A stretch of 64,000 nucleotides of DNA from Burkholderia sp. 4M9327F10 (GTDB taxonomy: Bacteria; Pseudomonadota; Gammaproteobacteria; Burkholderiales; Burkholderiaceae): contig NZ_SCNV01000006.1 in NCBI RefSeq assembly GCF_005503145.1, positions 124,001-188,000 on the forward strand, read 5' to 3'. Each line of letters opens with the position of its first letter. Position 1 is the stretch's first letter. The notes below the pieces were generated by a model, which was given only the letters and a program-made list of their open reading frames with translations, was not told where the DNA came from and ran no database searches. Below are positions 55,879 through 64,000 of this stretch, in pieces. The position numbers were made by a program, and so were the translations under genes.

Positions 55879-57132
55879 TCAATTCCACGAATGACGCGCG
55901 GGCAGCACGTGATTCAGGTGATAGTTGCCAAGCAGATGCAACTTCCAGCGAACCGGATCGTGCAGCGTGTGGGTGCGTGCGTTGCGCCAATGACGGTCGA
56001 GGTTATGGGCTGCGCGCGTGGAGGCGGAGCCGGCCAGCTCGAACAGTTTTTCGCTCGCTTCCAGCGCGATGCGGGTGGTCAGGATCTTGGCTTCAGCCAC
56101 TGCGACCGAGGCGCGTGCGCTGGCCTCGGCGTCGATCGATTGCGCGGCGGCGATGGCGTCGAGCGTATGCCCTGCCTCCTGCAATACCTCATGCGCGGCG
56201 TGCAGATCGATCTGCAGGCGGCCAACGTCGGCAATGATGTACGGGTCGTCGGTCGCGTGCTCGAGGCCGGAATCGACCCACGGGCGCGCGCGTTCGCGCA
56301 CGAAAGCGAGCGTATCGCTGACGGCGGCCTGCGCGATACCCTGATCGATTGCCGCCTGAACCAGCTGCGAGTTGGGCCCGAACAGCCCCGGACGATCGGC
56401 GAGCTGCCAGATCGGCAGCACGTCCTGCGGATCGACCGGCACCTGCTCGAAGGTCACCGTGCCGCTTGCCGTGGTGCGTTGACCGAACGAACTCCAGTCG
56501 TCGACCACCGTCAGGCCCGCAGCATGGCGTGGCACCCAGACCTGCACGGCACGGCCTTCGTCGTCTGTCGCACGCGCCGGCACGCGATGCGCGAAGAGCG
56601 CACCGGTCGAATAGAAACGCTGGCCGTTCAGACGCAAACCGCCGGGCGTCGCGGTGAGGCGCGTCGTCCCCTGCAGAATCGTCTTGACACTCGCCGAGCG
56701 GCGCTCCGGGCCGGCATTGCCGAGCCGCAGGCCCGCCAGCACTTCGCCATAGAGACGCGCCTTTTGTGCCGGCGTGCCGATCTCGCGCAGCACACCCAAC
56801 ACACCGAAATGGTTCTGCGGAATCTGCCCCAGCGCCGGATCGGCAGCGCACAGGATGACAAAGACTTCCGCCAGCGTTGCATACGACACGTCGGCGCCGC
56901 CGTACTCGCGCGGCACTGTGATCGCGCCGAGTCCGCTTTCCGACCAGAGATCGAGTTCGGCCCAGGGCAGCCGGCGTTGGCGGTCGCGCTCGGCTGCACC
57001 CGCTGCGAAGCTTTCTGCCAGGGTGTGCGCGGCGGCGAGCGCTTCTGCATCATCGGCGATACGCCGTACGCGGGCTGGGTCGGGACGCCGCGGCAAGGTT
57101 GCCTCGGCAGAGGGGGATTCAGGAGTAGACAT
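55879..57132 (-). CDS. Acyl-CoA-dehydrogenase-like flavin monooxygenase (DszC/SfnB type)
   Basis: A 417-aa paralogue of the next gene, first in the operon. ATG at 57132 (MSTPESPSAEATL) is preferred to 57159. It shares GAITVPREYGGADV, GQIPQNHFGVLGVL, NGQRFYSTGALFAH and the C-terminal TRTHTLHDPVRWKLHLLGNYHLN-type ending (here ARTHTLHDPVRWKLH). Two diverged copies in a row suggest sequential oxidations of a sulfur compound before C-S cleavage by the DszA-like enzyme. Divergent from the MetQ-like gene at 57434. Confidence 0.88.
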   Translation of the reverse strand: MSTPESPSAEATLPRRPDPARVRRIADDAEALAAAHTLAESFAAGAAERDRQRRLPWAELDLWSESGLGAITVPREYGGADVSYATLAEVFVILCAADPALGQIPQNHFGVLGVLREIGTPAQKARLYGEVLAGLRLGNAGPERRSASVKTILQGTTRLTATPGGLRLNGQRFYSTGALFAHRVPARATDDEGRAVQVWVPRHAAGLTVVDDWSSFGQRTTASGTVTFEQVPVDPQDVLPIWQLADRPGLFGPNSQLVQAAIDQGIAQAAVSDTLAFVRERARPWVDSGLEHATDDPYIIADVGRLQIDLHAAHEVLQEAGHTLDAIAAAQSIDAEASARASVAVAEAKILTTRIALEASEKLFELAGSASTRAAHNLDRHWRNARTHTLHDPVRWKLHLLGNYHLNHVLPARHSWN

Positions 57133-57433
57133 GATGGTTCGTACCGACAGAGATGACACCCGTGCGGCCGCGGCGCTTCAGCCCCTTTTGATGGAGAAGC
57201 GCACAGCCTGCCTAACGCTTGTGGCGAACAGGTTGAACCGTCTATTGGACCAGTAGAGGCTTGCCACGCCTACTATCGAATTGGAAATTGCTTATGAGAA
57301 GTTGCGGATAGCGTGCGCTCGCGTTTTTCTTATATGCCTGAGCGGAGTTAGTAACGAACGGAAAAGTATTTGCCAGCGACCACCCTGGTTACATAGCATT
57401 CGGCCATCATCAACCACATGACTACCGTGTCTC
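57133..57433. other. Divergent intergenic region (300 bases)
   Basis: Promoter region between the sulfur operon and the MetQ-like gene. No riboswitch or operator was recognised with confidence. Confidence 0.35.
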
Positions 57434-58258
57434 ATGAATAAAAGAAACCTGCTGAAAACCGCGCTGGCCACCGTTGTGTTCGGCCTGGGTATCGCCACCT
57501 CGCAACTCTCGCTGGCGGCTCCCCAAACCCTGCGCGTCGGCATCATGTCCGGTGAAGATGAGGACGTGTGGCGCGTTGTTGCCGCGAACGCCGCCAAGCA
57601 GGGCCTCACCATCAAGATCACGACGTTCTCCGATTACACGCAACCTAATGAGGCGCTGTCGGAACACGACCTGGACGCCAATTCGTTCCAGCACAAGCCG
57701 TATCTCGACGCGCAGATCAAGGCGCGCGGCTACACGATCGTGCCGGTGGGCTATACCTATGTGCAGCCGATTGGCCTGTACTCGCGCAAGGTCAAGTCGG
57801 TGGCCGATCTTCCGGACGGCGCAACCGTCGCCGTGCCGAACGATCCGAGTAACGAAGGACGCTCGCTGCTGTTGCTGCAGGCACAGCATCTGATCACGCT
57901 GCGCCCTGACGTCGGCCTGCTGCCGACCGCCCGCGACATCGCGGACAATCCGAAGCATATCCATATCAAGGAACTCGACGCGGGCATCGTGGGCCGCGCA
58001 ATCGGCGACGTGGACGCTGCCGTGATCAACACGGACTGGGCCATCAAGGCCGGCATCAAGATTCCGCAGGAGCGGATCGCACAGGAGCAGGTGAGCGGCA
58101 ACCCGTACCGCAACTTCCTTGCGGTCAATGCGAAAGACGCGAACGCGCCCTGGGTGAAAACGCTCGTGCAAAGTTACCAGCAGCCTAATGTGGCTGCGGA
58201 AATCCTGAGTGTCTATCACGGCGCAACGCTGCCGGCATGGAATGAAGCGAGCCACTGA
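57434..58258 (+). CDS. MetQ/NlpA-family substrate-binding protein
   Basis: A 274-aa periplasmic binding protein. The signal peptide (MNKRNLLKTALATVVFGLGIATSQLSLAAPQ) has no lipobox cysteine and the protein has no Cys, so it is soluble rather than the usual lipoprotein. Family features are TLRVGIMSGEDEDVWRV, PNEALSEHDLDANSFQHKPYLD and LPDGATVAVPNDPSNEGRSLLLL. MetQ proteins bind methionine; this copy has no metN or metI beside it and faces a desulfurisation operon, so it may bind another sulfur compound and use an unlinked transporter. A hairpin at 58308 follows. Confidence 0.88.
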   Translation: MNKRNLLKTALATVVFGLGIATSQLSLAAPQTLRVGIMSGEDEDVWRVVAANAAKQGLTIKITTFSDYTQPNEALSEHDLDANSFQHKPYLDAQIKARGYTIVPVGYTYVQPIGLYSRKVKSVADLPDGATVAVPNDPSNEGRSLLLLQAQHLITLRPDVGLLPTARDIADNPKHIHIKELDAGIVGRAIGDVDAAVINTDWAIKAGIKIPQERIAQEQVSGNPYRNFLAVNAKDANAPWVKTLVQSYQQPNVAAEILSVYHGATLPAWNEASH

Positions 58259-58307
58259 GTTCAGCGGTAACGCGCGGCCCTAGCAAGTTTCCAGAACTTC
58301 ACGAACA

Positions 58308-58341
58308 AAACGGAGGACCGTCAAACGACGGCCCTCCGTTT
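58308..58341 (+). terminator. Hairpin terminator
   Basis: Stem AAACGGAGG-CCGTC against its complement with one mismatch and an AAAC loop, 50 bases downstream of the MetQ-like gene. Confidence 0.75.
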
Positions 58342-58402
58342 CGCACAATACGCCCTGGCTCAGCACCGCGGCGGCATCAAAGCAGACCGCGGCGCCCCAC
58401 CC

Positions 58403-58789
58403 TCACTTCTGCTGCTTCAGATACTGCTGCACATCCTTCATCGTCACCGTGCCGCTACGCGCGGTATCGATCTGATCGAAATGCGCCGCCACATAACCGA
58501 GCCCGTCGGTTTGCGCCTGGGCCTTGGTGATCGCAGCGCCATTCTGCAGCGCGCCCTCCGCACCGAGGCTGTTGACCAGACGTTGTTGCGCTTGCCGCTG
58601 CAGCGTGACACCCGTAGCAGGCGCCGCCACACCGCTGTGAGCGCGCGGAAAGAACGGACCATCGACACCGCCGCCGTTCGCCGGCACTGCATCGGAAACC
58701 GACTGCACCGACGTGGCGTAGGCGCCGGCCGCAGCGGAACACAGAACCGTCGCCGCAGCGACATACCGCAAGACAGGAATAAAACGCAT
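58403..58789 (-). CDS. Small exported protein with degenerate EF-hand
   Basis: A 128-aa protein; ATG at 58789 starts a signal peptide (MRFIPVLRYVAAATVLCSAAAGAYA). The C-terminal FDQIDTARSGTVTMKDVQQYL is laid out like an EF-hand loop but lacks acidic residues at positions 3 and 5, so calcium binding is doubtful. The rest is Ala/Gln-rich. It lies 72 bases past the S10-like peptidase gene in the same direction and may be co-transcribed. No enzymatic domain. Confidence 0.65.
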   Translation of the reverse strand: MRFIPVLRYVAAATVLCSAAAGAYATSVQSVSDAVPANGGGVDGPFFPRAHSGVAAPATGVTLQRQAQQRLVNSLGAEGALQNGAAITKAQAQTDGLGYVAAHFDQIDTARSGTVTMKDVQQYLKQQK

Positions 58790-58861
58790 GAGATGACTCG
58801 CAAGAAAAGCGAGCGGGCGACTCATCGACCGCAGCCCGCTCAATGTGAACTCAGTGTGAGC

Positions 58862-60637
58862 TTAAGGCGCAACTTTCATTGCGGTAAGCGTCGGCGTCCC
58901 AGCCGGACTTTCGTCTGACCACGCCGGGGGCAGATTGGCGAGCGACAGTGCGCCACCGATCGGTGTACCGGCAAAGTAAGACTTCAGGTCTGCCTTCATC
59001 TGCGGCCGCGCGTTGTTGTCCAGATAGATCATGTGGCCGCCCGGATAGAACGTGACCTGCAGGTTCGCATTCAGGCCCGAGACCGTCTGCAGACGCGCCA
59101 ACTGGTTCTCGGTCAGAAAATACGGAGTCGCCAGATCGTGATAACCGTTCTCCGACAGCACCTTCAACTGCGGATTCAGCGTAAGCGCCGCCAGCAGATC
59201 GGGAATCGTATCGGGCACCGCCTGGCCGCCATGGCTGAAGTCCCACGAGCCGATGATGTCGTTATTCAACGTCTGGTACGTGGCATTCGGCGCGTTGTAG
59301 CCGAGATACGCCGGCATCTGCGTGGCAAGCGCCGTGGTGAACGGCTGCGAGATCAGGATGTCCGACGGGTCCGAGTCGGCCTGCAGGCGCGGATCGCTGC
59401 TCGGCAGTGAGACACGGCCGTCGTAGCGCCCGATCGTCGAACCCGGCACCAGCGCCGTGCCGTAGTACGCGCTGCCGAAGTACGCATTCAGCGCCTGCTG
59501 CGACATGCTGGTGAGGCTCGACCACGATGCAATCGTGTTGTTGCTGGGGAAAACCGGCGGGGTGGTGAGTACCGGCGAGCCGGCAAAGTTGTTGCTCGGA
59601 CCGTACTGGGCGAGCGACGCATACTGCGTGGTCACGAAACTCTGGATCTGCTGCGCGTACGCGCCCAGATTGACCGGCGCCGGCGAGACCTGGTTGAAGT
59701 ACGCTGCAACCTGCGCATAGGTCACGAAGTAACCGATCATCGAATCCGTGCTGTACTTCAGCTCGATCGGATAGTCGCTGGCGTTATTGTTCGTGATGGC
59801 GTTCGTTTCGCCCACGTCCGCGAAGTAGTTCAGGATCGACGATTGCAGCACGATCCCGGTCAGATGAACCCCGGCCGACTCCAGCGAAAGCGCCAGCATG
59901 TTGGTGCGCGGCGTGCCATACGATTCGCCGTACAGATAGACCGGCGAACTGTTGCGGTTGTTCACCGTCAGATAGCGCTGGATGAAATCGCGCATCACCC
60001 GCACATCCGGATCGGCGCCCCAGAAGGTCTGGTTGGTATTCGGCGCAATCGCTTCGGACAGGCCGGTCCCCGGGGGATCGATAAACACCATGTCAGTGGT
60101 GTCGATCAGGCTTTCCTGGTTGTCGACCAGCGGAAAATTCGGCCAGTTGGTCATCTGCGGGTCGGGCGTCGCGACGCGCGTCGGCGCGAACGAACCGAGC
60201 CGCAGCCAGACGGACGACGAACCGGGGCCGCCGTTGTAGAAGAAAGTAACCGGACGCGGTGCGCCGTTGGCCGACGGGGCGGTGTATGCCACATACGACA
60301 TGGTCGCCTGCGGATTGCCGTTCGGATCGCTGGCGGTCAGGTGACCGGTGGTCGTGGTGTAGTTGACCGTCGTGCCGCCGGCGCTCCATTGATGATGCGT
60401 CACGGCGGCCTTTTCGGCAACCTGCGCGGCGCTCAGGCTGTCGCCGCCCTTGGGCGAATACGCGACCGGATCGGTGAAGGTCTGGTCAGCCTGAGTCGGC
60501 GTATCGTTGCTGCCGCTGACGCTGCCCCCGCAACCCGCGGTCACAAGAATCCCGGCAGTCAACGCCACTTCCGCGACGCGCCGGATCGGCCCCGCCCAGA
60601 CGGCAGGCATTGCACGTTGTGTCTCTTTCATCTTCAT
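58862..60637 (-). CDS. S10 serine carboxypeptidase-like lipoprotein
   Basis: A 591-aa lipoprotein with lipobox VTAGC; ATG at 60637 chosen as the first in a basic run (MKMKETQRAM). Motifs: oxyanion NGGPGSSS, nucleophile Ser239 in YGESYGT, the catalytic Asp in NGYHDLATPY and catalytic His in YPGGHMIYL. This is the bacterial S10 family, active as acid carboxypeptidases; membrane anchoring puts it in the periplasm or on the surface. An adjacent acid-type S53 protease suggests a joint peptide-degradation role. Codon use is standard. Confidence 0.9.
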   Translation of the reverse strand: MKMKETQRAMPAVWAGPIRRVAEVALTAGILVTAGCGGSVSGSNDTPTQADQTFTDPVAYSPKGGDSLSAAQVAEKAAVTHHQWSAGGTTVNYTTTTGHLTASDPNGNPQATMSYVAYTAPSANGAPRPVTFFYNGGPGSSSVWLRLGSFAPTRVATPDPQMTNWPNFPLVDNQESLIDTTDMVFIDPPGTGLSEAIAPNTNQTFWGADPDVRVMRDFIQRYLTVNNRNSSPVYLYGESYGTPRTNMLALSLESAGVHLTGIVLQSSILNYFADVGETNAITNNNASDYPIELKYSTDSMIGYFVTYAQVAAYFNQVSPAPVNLGAYAQQIQSFVTTQYASLAQYGPSNNFAGSPVLTTPPVFPSNNTIASWSSLTSMSQQALNAYFGSAYYGTALVPGSTIGRYDGRVSLPSSDPRLQADSDPSDILISQPFTTALATQMPAYLGYNAPNATYQTLNNDIIGSWDFSHGGQAVPDTIPDLLAALTLNPQLKVLSENGYHDLATPYFLTENQLARLQTVSGLNANLQVTFYPGGHMIYLDNNARPQMKADLKSYFAGTPIGGALSLANLPPAWSDESPAGTPTLTAMKVAP

Positions 60638-60707
60638 CCTGGTTATGGTGATACGAAACAACCCCTGTACTGCTTTGACAGCTCCTGCTGCGTGCTACTG
60701 ATTAGTC

Positions 60708-60741
60708 ATCCCAGGCATCCATGGATCCGGATGCCTGGGAT
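60708..60741. terminator. Hairpin between the two protease genes
   Basis: A perfect 13-base inverted repeat ATCCCAGGCATCC / GGATGCCTGGGAT with an 8-base loop (itself containing GGATCC). Likely terminator of the S53 gene. Confidence 0.7.
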
Positions 60742-60784
60742 GGGCACAACTCGATCTGCATGAAGCTTGTGGTGAGTGGCCGGG

Positions 60785-62788
60785 TTACGCGGTCGCCGAC
60801 GATCCCGACAGCAGCGACCACCAGCTATGGAACAGGCTTGCGATCATGCTGAACAGATCCGCCGGGCTGCCGGTGTCGTTGCTGTCCGCGTTGCCGCTCG
60901 AGGCGATGGCCGGCGCCGAACCGAAGTCCGTGTTCAGCTCCGCGATATTGAAGCTGCCCCAGCCGGTGTCGAAGTCAAAGCCCGTGGTGGCGCTATAGCC
61001 ATACGTGACACCGCCTTGCGTGATGCCGTTGTTGCCGGAGACGACGCTATGTATCAGGCTCGGGTCGGCGGGAGCCTTGCTGTAGATCGTCGAGGCGGGG
61101 AACGCCAGGCCGTTGTTGTTGGCCGACTGCACACGCGCCCAGATGCCGGAGAAAATCGGCGCAGCGAGGCTCGTGCCGCCCACCACGTTCGGATCGTTCG
61201 GACCGTAGCCGGGGATCGTGCCCGTGGTTTGCCCCTGATAGACGAGGATCGCGCCGCTGGCATTGTCTGCATCGAAGCCGATATCCGGCACGGTGCGCTG
61301 CTGATTGCCGGTGACAGCCGACTGCCAGCTCGGTGCGGTTTCGTACTGGCTGATCCCGCCGCCGGTTGCCCACAGCGCGCCGTTGCTGTCGAGGCCGGAG
61401 TTCCAGACGGTTTCATGGTCGTACTGGCCGTTGTTCGTGTAGAGCGATGTACCGCCCACCGCAATCACGTAGGGGGAGGTGGCCGGTTCGCCGACGCTAT
61501 ACGTGCTCAGGTTCGACGGCGGCACGCCGTTCTGGCATTCGTACACGCCGTGGTCTCCTGCCGCGACCGAGAAGGTCTGCCCTTGCGCCATGCCCACCTT
61601 GAAGATGGCATCATCGGCAGACTGCGAGCCGCCTTGCTGGGCGTCGGCTTCGCAGACCCCCAGCGACACGTTGATCACCTTGGCGACGTTATCGGAGACG
61701 GCCTGGTTATAGGCGGCCGTGATGTCGCTAAGATTCATCGAGGGCGCGTCATAGAACATCAGCTGGTTGACCGCGCCACCCGCGGCGCCGACGATCGACT
61801 GGCTGTCGAGGTTCCATTCCACCGTGCCGGAGGTGTCGCTGTAGTCGCTGCCGGACGCACCCGTTTGCACGACATTGGTCGATACCGTACCGAGCGAGTT
61901 GTTGCTGGTGAAGGTCTGCAGATCTGATAAGGTCTGCGTAAGATCGCCTTCAGAAATAATGCCGATGGTCGTGCTCGAGGCCGTCGGCGTGCTGCCGGCG
62001 CCATACAGGCTCGAAAATTCGACCGGATTGTGCGGGGTCACGACCGCCTGAGCGGATTGAGCGGTCTGGGCAGCGCTCCTGCGTGCCGGCAGGTCCACGC
62101 TCGCGCCCGGCTGCGCCGGCCTCGCAAGGTGATAGTTGGTATGCGCGGTCACGACGTTCTGCAAACCCAGCACCGTATCGACCACATCGGCCAATGCCGA
62201 CGGCACCTGCGCATCGCTCGAGTTGGCGTAGACCTGGCGGCCGGCGTCGTTAAACTGCACGAGGCTGGTGTTGAACGCCGTTCTTGCCGTCGCTGCCGTA
62301 CCGTCGGCGGTCACCAGCATCCGGTTCTTCGCCACCTTGACGTTGGTGAAGCCGGCCTGAGTCAGATATTGCTGGACTGCCGCCACTTGCGCCTCGGTCG
62401 GCGCGTAGGTGTCCAGCACCTGCTGCGGGCTCAGGTATTGACGGAAATTCGGGCTGCCGGGTTGATTGACTTCGTGAATAAACTTTTCCAGCGCCTGCTG
62501 GTTACGCAGTTTCAGCGTAACGACGACGTGTAACGGCTTATTCGCCGCCGCCTCGGTGCCTGCATTCGAGGTAGCCAGCGGCGCAAGCAATGCGCCATTT
62601 TCCGGGGTATTTTTTTGCGGCGCAATAAATGCGCGGGTTTTAGTGGAAATCCAGTCTTGCGGATTGACCTGGGCGTGAACTGCCGGAGTCAGCAGACCGG
62701 TTGAAGATAATCCGATTAACGATAAAACCGAGATACGACGTGTTGTTGTCGAAAAGCGCGTAACAAAAGACGATGCCGTTAATGGCAT
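60785..62788 (-). CDS. S53 family sedolisin/kumamolisin-like protease
   Basis: A 667-aa exported pro-protease. ATG at 62788 has a strong GAGGAGG ribosome-binding site; a signal peptide ends near VHAQV. A pro-kumamolisin activation domain (about 65-210) precedes the catalytic domain, with E324 and D328 in GTVEWNLD, oxyanion Asp near 412 in AAGDHG, and nucleophile Ser540 in GGTSLAAP. A C-terminal Asp/Gly calcium-site (TGFDFDTGWGSFN) is present. Sedolisins work at acidic pH. The C-terminal hydrophobic tail (FSMIASLFHSWWSLL) could retain it in the membrane. Confidence 0.93.
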   Translation of the reverse strand: MPLTASSFVTRFSTTTRRISVLSLIGLSSTGLLTPAVHAQVNPQDWISTKTRAFIAPQKNTPENGALLAPLATSNAGTEAAANKPLHVVVTLKLRNQQALEKFIHEVNQPGSPNFRQYLSPQQVLDTYAPTEAQVAAVQQYLTQAGFTNVKVAKNRMLVTADGTAATARTAFNTSLVQFNDAGRQVYANSSDAQVPSALADVVDTVLGLQNVVTAHTNYHLARPAQPGASVDLPARRSAAQTAQSAQAVVTPHNPVEFSSLYGAGSTPTASSTTIGIISEGDLTQTLSDLQTFTSNNSLGTVSTNVVQTGASGSDYSDTSGTVEWNLDSQSIVGAAGGAVNQLMFYDAPSMNLSDITAAYNQAVSDNVAKVINVSLGVCEADAQQGGSQSADDAIFKVGMAQGQTFSVAAGDHGVYECQNGVPPSNLSTYSVGEPATSPYVIAVGGTSLYTNNGQYDHETVWNSGLDSNGALWATGGGISQYETAPSWQSAVTGNQQRTVPDIGFDADNASGAILVYQGQTTGTIPGYGPNDPNVVGGTSLAAPIFSGIWARVQSANNNGLAFPASTIYSKAPADPSLIHSVVSGNNGITQGGVTYGYSATTGFDFDTGWGSFNIAELNTDFGSAPAIASSGNADSNDTGSPADLFSMIASLFHSWWSLLSGSSATA

Positions 62789-63381
62789 AATGCCTCCTCG
62801 TGAGAACAAGCGGCCACCTGCTGACCAGCACGGTAGTGCCGGGCTAACAAAATGTACTGGATTGCGTGCGATACACGTTCTCCGTCACACCTATCCCCGA
62901 AGCTTGTAATTTTTTGTAATGCGAATCTTAGCCGAATTGCCTTAGCTGACAAGACGTCAATAAAGATTTTACATACGTAAAATAATCATTCGCTTTGAAT
63001 AACCGCACGCTTTACAATTGATAATCACACGGATTTTATTCTTTCTGAATAATCGGTTTTAAATTCCGATACCCGGGTAATCCCGCATGCAATGATTACC
63101 TTGTCATTTCCGATCAGTAATGTGGCGCAAGAAGATTCGCCTGAACGGGCACTGCCGCCACAGCGGGTGAAGCCGCGGAAATGCGTCCGTCCGGCCCACC
63201 GCCCGCCGGCCTGCCCGCCCGGTAGCCTAATCTGGCACAATTTACCCCCACTATTCATCCGATGGCCCTTCCCGCCACCGGTGTAGCGTCATATGCTTGG
63301 CCGAACATGCTTGGCCGAATCGGGCGAATCCGTGCGTTCCGCGCGGCGCCCGCGTATCAATCCGTCAGAGAGGCATCGAAC
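62789..63381. other. AT-rich divergent intergenic region
   Basis: A 590-base region with a marked AT-rich core (62880-63070) containing the palindrome ATTTTAC-ATAC-GTAAAAT at 62966-62983. It holds promoters for the protease and the chemoreceptor. Short frames on either strand are not convincing genes. Confidence 0.5.
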
Positions 63382-64000
63382 ATGGCCACCGTCACGCCAC
63401 GCGCAAGCAACGCAAATCTGTCGGGCTTGCTCAGCAGCGGCAGGCTCACCCTTGGCGCGCGCATCGTACTCAGCTTCGGCGCGCTATTCCTGCTCATGGT
63501 CGTGATGGCCGTGATTTCCTATACGCGTCTGCGCTCCATCGACGACGAGGCGCTCAGCCTGCGCCGCGACTCCGTGCCGGGCCTGTACTACGCCACGGCG
63601 CTGCGCGCGGCCTCGAACGAAAGCTATGTCACGCTCGAACGGGCCATCTTCGTCGATACGGACGAGCCCAGCATGATGCACGACCTCGACCTCGTTCCCG
63701 ACGTCCTGCGCCACTTCGACAAGGCCACCGCCGACTACCAGGGCACGGTCTTTCGCGAAGACGACCGCGAGCACTTCAACAGCTTCAAGGCCGCCTACGA
63801 CCAGTACATCCAGCTTTTCAACGAGGCGGTGACCCATGCCCGCACCTCGCGGACGACCGCCCAGGCGGATTTCATCCGCCTGACGCCCACATGGAACAAC
63901 GTGATTCGCGCCGCCAACGTCCTCGTCGCCGAAAACCACACCCAGGCCGACGACTCGGCCGAGCTGATCCGCAGCTCGGTCACCGGCACCGAAATCACGC
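63382..64000 (+). CDS. Methyl-accepting chemotaxis protein, 3' partial
   Basis: The first 206 residues of a chemoreceptor, open to the window end. After a short cytoplasmic lead, the membrane segment is at about 29-49 (VLSFGALFLLMVVMAVIS), followed by a four-helix-bundle periplasmic domain (4HB_MCP pattern: RLRSIDDEALSLRRDSVPGLY, then long charged helices). The signalling domain should lie beyond the window. ATG at 63382 is the natural start after GAGAGGCATCGAAC. Confidence 0.85.
   Translation, partial: MATVTPRASNANLSGLLSSGRLTLGARIVLSFGALFLLMVVMAVISYTRLRSIDDEALSLRRDSVPGLYYATALRAASNESYVTLERAIFVDTDEPSMMHDLDLVPDVLRHFDKATADYQGTVFREDDREHFNSFKAAYDQYIQLFNEAVTHARTSRTTAQADFIRLTPTWNNVIRAANVLVAENHTQADDSAELIRSSVTGTEIT

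Noticed and set aside
55768..57156. A 462-codon plus-strand frame across the DszC-like gene
   Set aside because: Antisense to a conserved enzyme, no family resemblance.
60776..61927. A 383-codon plus-strand frame across the S53 protease
   Set aside because: Antisense shadow; the minus strand has all catalytic motifs.

Overview
The window looks like the chromosome of a Paraburkholderia/Burkholderia-type betaproteobacterium. The basis is GC-rich coding, a Burkholderia-style trimeric porin, IclR/ACS-permease catabolic cassettes, several chemoreceptors, an accessory groESL and sedolisin-type proteases. No rRNA, tRNA or CRISPR array was recognised.

Region 1 (1-15077) is a type IVB (Dot/Icm, IncI Tra-like) secretion locus. 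A partial XRE-type regulator overlaps dotI/traM. It is followed by an 86-aa unknown, dotH/traN, dotG/traO, dotF/traP, two small membrane proteins in the traQ and traR positions, dotN/traT, the ATPase dotO/traU, an IcmV/TraX-like membrane protein and dotA/traY. Most genes touch or overlap, as in one operon, and the order follows the IncI tra genes. Directly after dotA lie an exported 303-aa protein and, 12 bp further on, a 444-aa protein with a lysozyme-like N-terminal motif. These make a plausible immunity/effector pair. Together with the absence of a relaxase in view, this suggests an antibacterial T4BSS comparable to kib of Pseudomonas putida, although conjugation is not excluded.

Region 2 (15220-27877) is accessory DNA: a sulfotransferase-like gene, a dif-like XerCD site, an IS1202/ISNCY-type insertion sequence, a small phage-type protein, a repeat-bearing phosphodiester-glycosidase lipoprotein, two short-chain dehydrogenases facing a TetR regulator across tandem palindromes, an NmrA-like reductase, an exported alpha/beta hydrolase and two poorly known proteins.

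Region 3 (28053-38627) holds two chemoreceptors around an IclR - acyl-CoA ligase - citryl-CoA-lyase-like - MFS cassette that probably imports, activates and cleaves a carboxylic acid. An OmpR-type regulator follows, with a sensor kinase whose ATPase domain is missing and which ends in eleven 9-bp repeats.

Region 4 (38686-52372) carries a porin, a stand-alone lptD, a Crp/Fnr regulator beside a pyruvate-decarboxylase-type enzyme, ilvD, an MFS transporter and a CIRCE-controlled groESL.

Region 5 (52488-64000) has a nitroreductase, a desulfurisation-type operon (one DszA/NtaA-like and two DszC/SfnB-like enzymes) divergent from a MetQ-like binding protein, a small exported protein, an S10 carboxypeptidase-like lipoprotein, an S53 sedolisin and the start of another chemoreceptor.
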